In this document: piece by piece, positions 60,844-64,000 of the stretch | Layout: every line of letters begins with the position of its first letter | How positions within the stretch are numbered: position 1 is the first letter of the stretch | Program-made: the position numbers and the translations under genes | From: Chrysomallon squamiferum | Lineage: Eukaryota > Mollusca > Gastropoda > Neomphalida > Peltospiridae | Direction: 5' to 3' | Assembly (NCBI GenBank): GCA_012295275.1 | Contig: CM022672.1 | Span: 28,811,972-28,875,971 of the forward strand | Length of the DNA stretch: 64,000 nt | Notes under the pieces: generated by a model | The model's database searches: none | What the model was told of the DNA's origin: nothing | What the model saw: only the letters and a program-made list of their open reading frames with translations

Positions 60844-61179
60844 ACTTCGGCTTTATCTAGTTCAGTTGACTGGGATGAAGTACATTACAGGAACAGAAAT
60901 CTGATATCTGCCAGAAAAAGAAGAAAGAAGATTCATTTCTGTGATGATTGTAACTATCGGACATCCCACATCACAAATTTCAAGGATCACAGGAGGATAC
61001 ATACTGGAGAATATATTAAGTGCCCTTTGTGTCCAAGTCGGTTCTATAGCAAATCTAACTATGGAAGTCATATGAAAGGTCATGCAGGCTTGCTAAAGTG
61101 TCCAGTATGTGGAAAACAGTATACATCACTTGGTGGTTTATTGGCTCATAGGAAAACCTGTGAGAAACAAAATTGTTGA
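60844..61179 (+). CDS. gene C terminal exon C7, three fingers
   Basis: Acceptor TTCATTATCTCTGCAG at 60843; phase 0, 111 codons, stop TGA 61177-61179, opening TSALSSSVDW. No ATG precedes the fingers, so a start-codon search misses it. Basic ARKRRKK at about residues 23-29, then fingers at about 33-53 (CDDCNYRTSHITNFKDHRRIH), 60-80 (CPLCPSRFYSKSNYGSHMKGH) and 86 onward (CPVCGKQYTSLGGLLAHRKTC), the last being C2HC. AATAAA near 61335. Confidence 0.91.
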   Translation, partial: TSALSSSVDWDEVHYRNRNLISARKRRKKIHFCDDCNYRTSHITNFKDHRRIHTGEYIKCPLCPSRFYSKSNYGSHMKGHAGLLKCPVCGKQYTSLGGLLAHRKTCEKQNC

Positions 61180-61534
61180 CATTGACAGAGTATAAAATTA
61201 AAGCGTGTTTTCACCAAAATGTTTCTAGTTTCTCTTCTACTAGTAATTGTTACTGTTCCTTTTAAATAATTGGCATTATTCTTGAAATTTGTTCAGACCT
61301 TAGTCATTTTCTATTATTTTGTTTATTGCAGTTTGAATAAAATAAAAACAGTTTGGTATCTGTTTTGTTTTTTGTGTGTGTGAATTACAAGTTTCTGATA
61401 AATGTCACCCCTGAAGAAGTAATCATATATTCTGACTTGTCAAAATATTATTTTACTGTTTAATAGTAACCAAAATGTAATCACAGAAGCTCAACTTTAA
61501 AGACACTTGTTAAATTAGCGTGCATGTGTGTAGG

Positions 61535-61654
<120 letters not shown>

Positions 61655-61867
61655 CTGTCATAATGAAAACATTCAGAAAAGCAAATATATTAACCAAAAA
61701 TACTAATAATTAAGGATACAATGTTTCTTGACTCTGAGAAATTAGAATAGGAAGTTAATAGTTCCATTATTTAATAATTTTGTTTTAAGATGGTTAACCT
61801 ATTCATACAAGTTACTTCCACACTTGGTAATGAGTTATTCATAAAGCACTTCATTATTCTTTCACAG

Positions 61868-62197
61868 CATTCTCAACTGCTGGCCTTACATCGGCCCAGT
61901 GATGCAGCAGTTTTTACCAAAACATCTGTTAACAAGAAGAAGATATTCCACTGTGATGTATGTAGCTACCAGACTTCTAATTCAACTCATATCACAAATC
62001 ACAAAAGAATACACACTGGAGAGTATTTTAGATGTCATCTCTGTCCAAGTCGCTTTTCCAGCAGAAGTAACTATGCTATTCATATGAAGGGACATGCAGG
62101 TTTACTCAAGTGTGCTGTCTGTGGAAAGACGTACACTTCAATACAAGGACTTATATCTCATAGAAAAATGCACAAGCTGTTTCCAAAACAAAGTTAG
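61868..62197 (+). CDS. gene C terminal exon C8, three C2H2 fingers
   Basis: Acceptor TTCATTATTCTTTCACAG at 61867; phase 0, 109 codons, opening HSQLLALHRP. Basic NKKK precedes the fingers at about residues 29-49 (CDVCSYQTSNSTHITNHKRIH), 56-76 (CHLCPSRFSSRSNYAIHMKGH) and 82-102 (CAVCGKTYTSIQGLISHRKMH). All zinc ligands are regular. An in-frame ATG at 61790 lies in the intron. Last terminal exon seen in array C; AATAAA copies occur near 62846-62862. Confidence 0.91.
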   Translation, partial: HSQLLALHRPSDAAVFTKTSVNKKKIFHCDVCSYQTSNSTHITNHKRIHTGEYFRCHLCPSRFSSRSNYAIHMKGHAGLLKCAVCGKTYTSIQGLISHRKMHKLFPKQS

Positions 62198-64000
62198 GTG
62201 ATACTCCCTTTGGTACTTCTATTACAAGAGCTTAATGAGGTATATTTCAAAGGATAAAGTGAACTAGAAAAACAAATTTATTGGCAGATTGATTATACAT
62301 ATGGTATTACATGGTACAGTTTGAGAGAAAAAAATAGAAATTTTATTATTTGGTAGCAGCAGCAAAGCAAAGCAGGCTACCCACAAGTGATGAGCATAAA
62401 AAGGACTTGCAGAAGAAGTGGAGAAACCAACCAAAAGGCCTAAAACCAAATCTTGTTTTAAATACATATCATTACTGTTCAGTTACAGACCTGTAGGAAT
62501 TTGATGGTTTGATTATTTTTATGAGTAGCTCTCTGTTCATTCAGTGTGTGCAAAGTTTGGAGCCAATCTTTCATACGGACCATTTTCTGTATCCTCTTTG
62601 GAAACAGTTTTAATGAGAAAATATAATTATGTTGTTCCATTTAATCCCTCACACAAAAGGAAGAAAGAAATCTGTGCTGAATAATATATTTTTTTTGTTT
62701 TGTTTACAAATTTTGAACAGTTTCAGTACTTTTTTCTCAGTTTTTGTGTACTACGAGTATATCGCATAGGAATGAAAACTTCAGATGTTACTTACATTAT
62801 GAGTACTTTCCAAGTGCATTTTGTATTGGTGTTTTAGCATGCTCATAAAATAATAAAATAAAGAACATATATATAATAAACCTATCTAAATAATAAAAAT
62901 AATAATAAATGCCATCTGAAAATATAGTTTCAGATCCTTAAAGTACAGTGATATCTTGGTTCTCTAATGACCCTTTTTGAATAAATCAATTCTTGAGTTA
63001 CAAAGTTTTGTTGAAATCATTTCAGAAAAACTAGCAAATGGCACAATGAGCATTTTCAACATTTTAAGCAACAAATTTTGTTAGACAGGTTTTTGTGAAA
63101 ATAAAGTGAAATAAACAGATTGTAGTGGTGTAAAGGGACAGAACAGAAAGGAGAAGAGTTACCTGACTCTTGATGCAAGGTAATTCCTCTTCCAAACAGT
63201 AACTCCTCTTTTCCTCACCCCTTTCCACTTACACCATCTGCATTCTTCTGTACAGGTAAAGTGCAGTTTAAGTTTCATTTACTCTGTTGATAGTTTTTTT
63301 GTGTATGTGATGTTATGCTTGTAAGTATTATTAATTCAGGTTTAAATAACCTATTGATCTTTATTTTATTTTATTATTTTATTTTTTATATTTTTTATTT
63401 TTTTATTTTTTACATAAAATTGTTTATAAAACAGAATTTTGGGGCTCTGTAACATTTTAAATCAATTTATAATATTACTTATGGAGTAAAAATGTATTTG
63501 TTTTTAGAACTTTTTCTGGAATGGAATTAAGTTTGAAAATCATGGTACCACTGTACTTTTATCATGTGATTATGTATATAATTTTAAAGTTATACCTTAT
63601 GTGGAAAGAAAACAATAACTTTTGTAATATTTTTATGCATCAGTTCCAAAAGATGATCAAAATTATTTATCTTGTGAACATTAATATTTATTGATCATAG
63701 ACAGACCTTATTTCTTTAATTATGTAAATTTTGCAGAAGTGAAATATTATTTATTGCTTCTAATCAGTATACCATGAACTTAATTTTATTGTAATCCTGT
63801 ATATCTTAAGCTTGACAATTTGTAAGAATAAAAAAATAATAATAATAAAAAAAAAACTTGCATATGAAAAGAAAAAGATTCTCTTTAATTTTTATTTTTA
63901 TTTTTTTATTTATTAGGCTATCAGAAAAACCTACGTCAGTTTCCTTAGTTACATTTCCATAATATGTACATGTATTACATGATGTTATACATAGACACAT
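62198..64000. other. 3' flank of array C, nothing recognised
   Basis: No further finger signature, RNA gene or clear element is seen up to the window edge. More terminal exons could lie to the right. Confidence 0.45.

Overview
This is an AT-rich (roughly 70% A+T), CpG-poor stretch of animal nuclear DNA with GT-AG introns, many (TAA)n, (TA)n and (TC)n microsatellites and small decayed transposons. A lophotrochozoan, probably a mollusc, is my best guess. It rests on overall style and on a decayed gene of the YqaJ-exonuclease type that I associate with mollusc and cnidarian genomes. I cannot name the species.

The window is dominated by three paralogous copies (A, B, C) of a transcription-factor-like gene built like Drosophila lola and mod(mdg4). 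Two constant 5' coding exons are followed by an array of alternative 3' terminal exons, each with its own splice acceptor and stop codon, and each encoding a different zinc-finger domain. Exon 1 encodes a conserved helical domain of about 80 residues that is not a BTB domain, then a disordered linker with short conserved motifs. It ends in phase 1. Exon 2 carries a SUMO-acceptor motif next to a hydrophobic SIM-like motif and ends in phase 0. Every terminal exon I could check begins in phase 0, so each can be joined to exon 2 without changing frame.

Layout. 1-2567: no recognisable gene; presumably the start of gene A's 3' region, with any terminal exons of A to the left of the window. 2568-5128 (minus): gene A, constant exons plus a likely 5' UTR exon. 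5.1-12.3 kb: intergenic, microsatellites, a hAT-like MITE, a CpG-rich patch. 12.3-38.9 kb (minus): gene B, with eight terminal exons each encoding three fingers (12.3-23.6 kb), one FLYWCH-type terminal exon (26 kb), a stop-ridden conventional zinc-finger pseudogene (30.7-31.3 kb), a decayed YqaJ-type gene on the opposite strand (28.3-29.8 kb), and the constant exons at 36 and 38 kb. 38.9-44.0 kb: divergent intergenic/promoter region. 43.6-62.2 kb (plus): gene C, with a 5' UTR exon, constant exons at 44-45.4 kb, a 6 kb intron holding a 1.45 kb element with terminal inverted repeats, then eight terminal exons (51.6-62.2 kb) and relics of dead ones near 56 kb. 62.2-64 kb: nothing recognised.

B and C are head-to-head and could make at least 9 and 8 proteins, each sharing a B- or C-specific N-terminus but carrying a different DNA-binding tail. 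Signs of ongoing evolution include nucleotide-level mosaicism among the exon 1 copies, nearest-neighbour similarity among terminal exons, exon relics, and a recent 485 bp intronic duplication.
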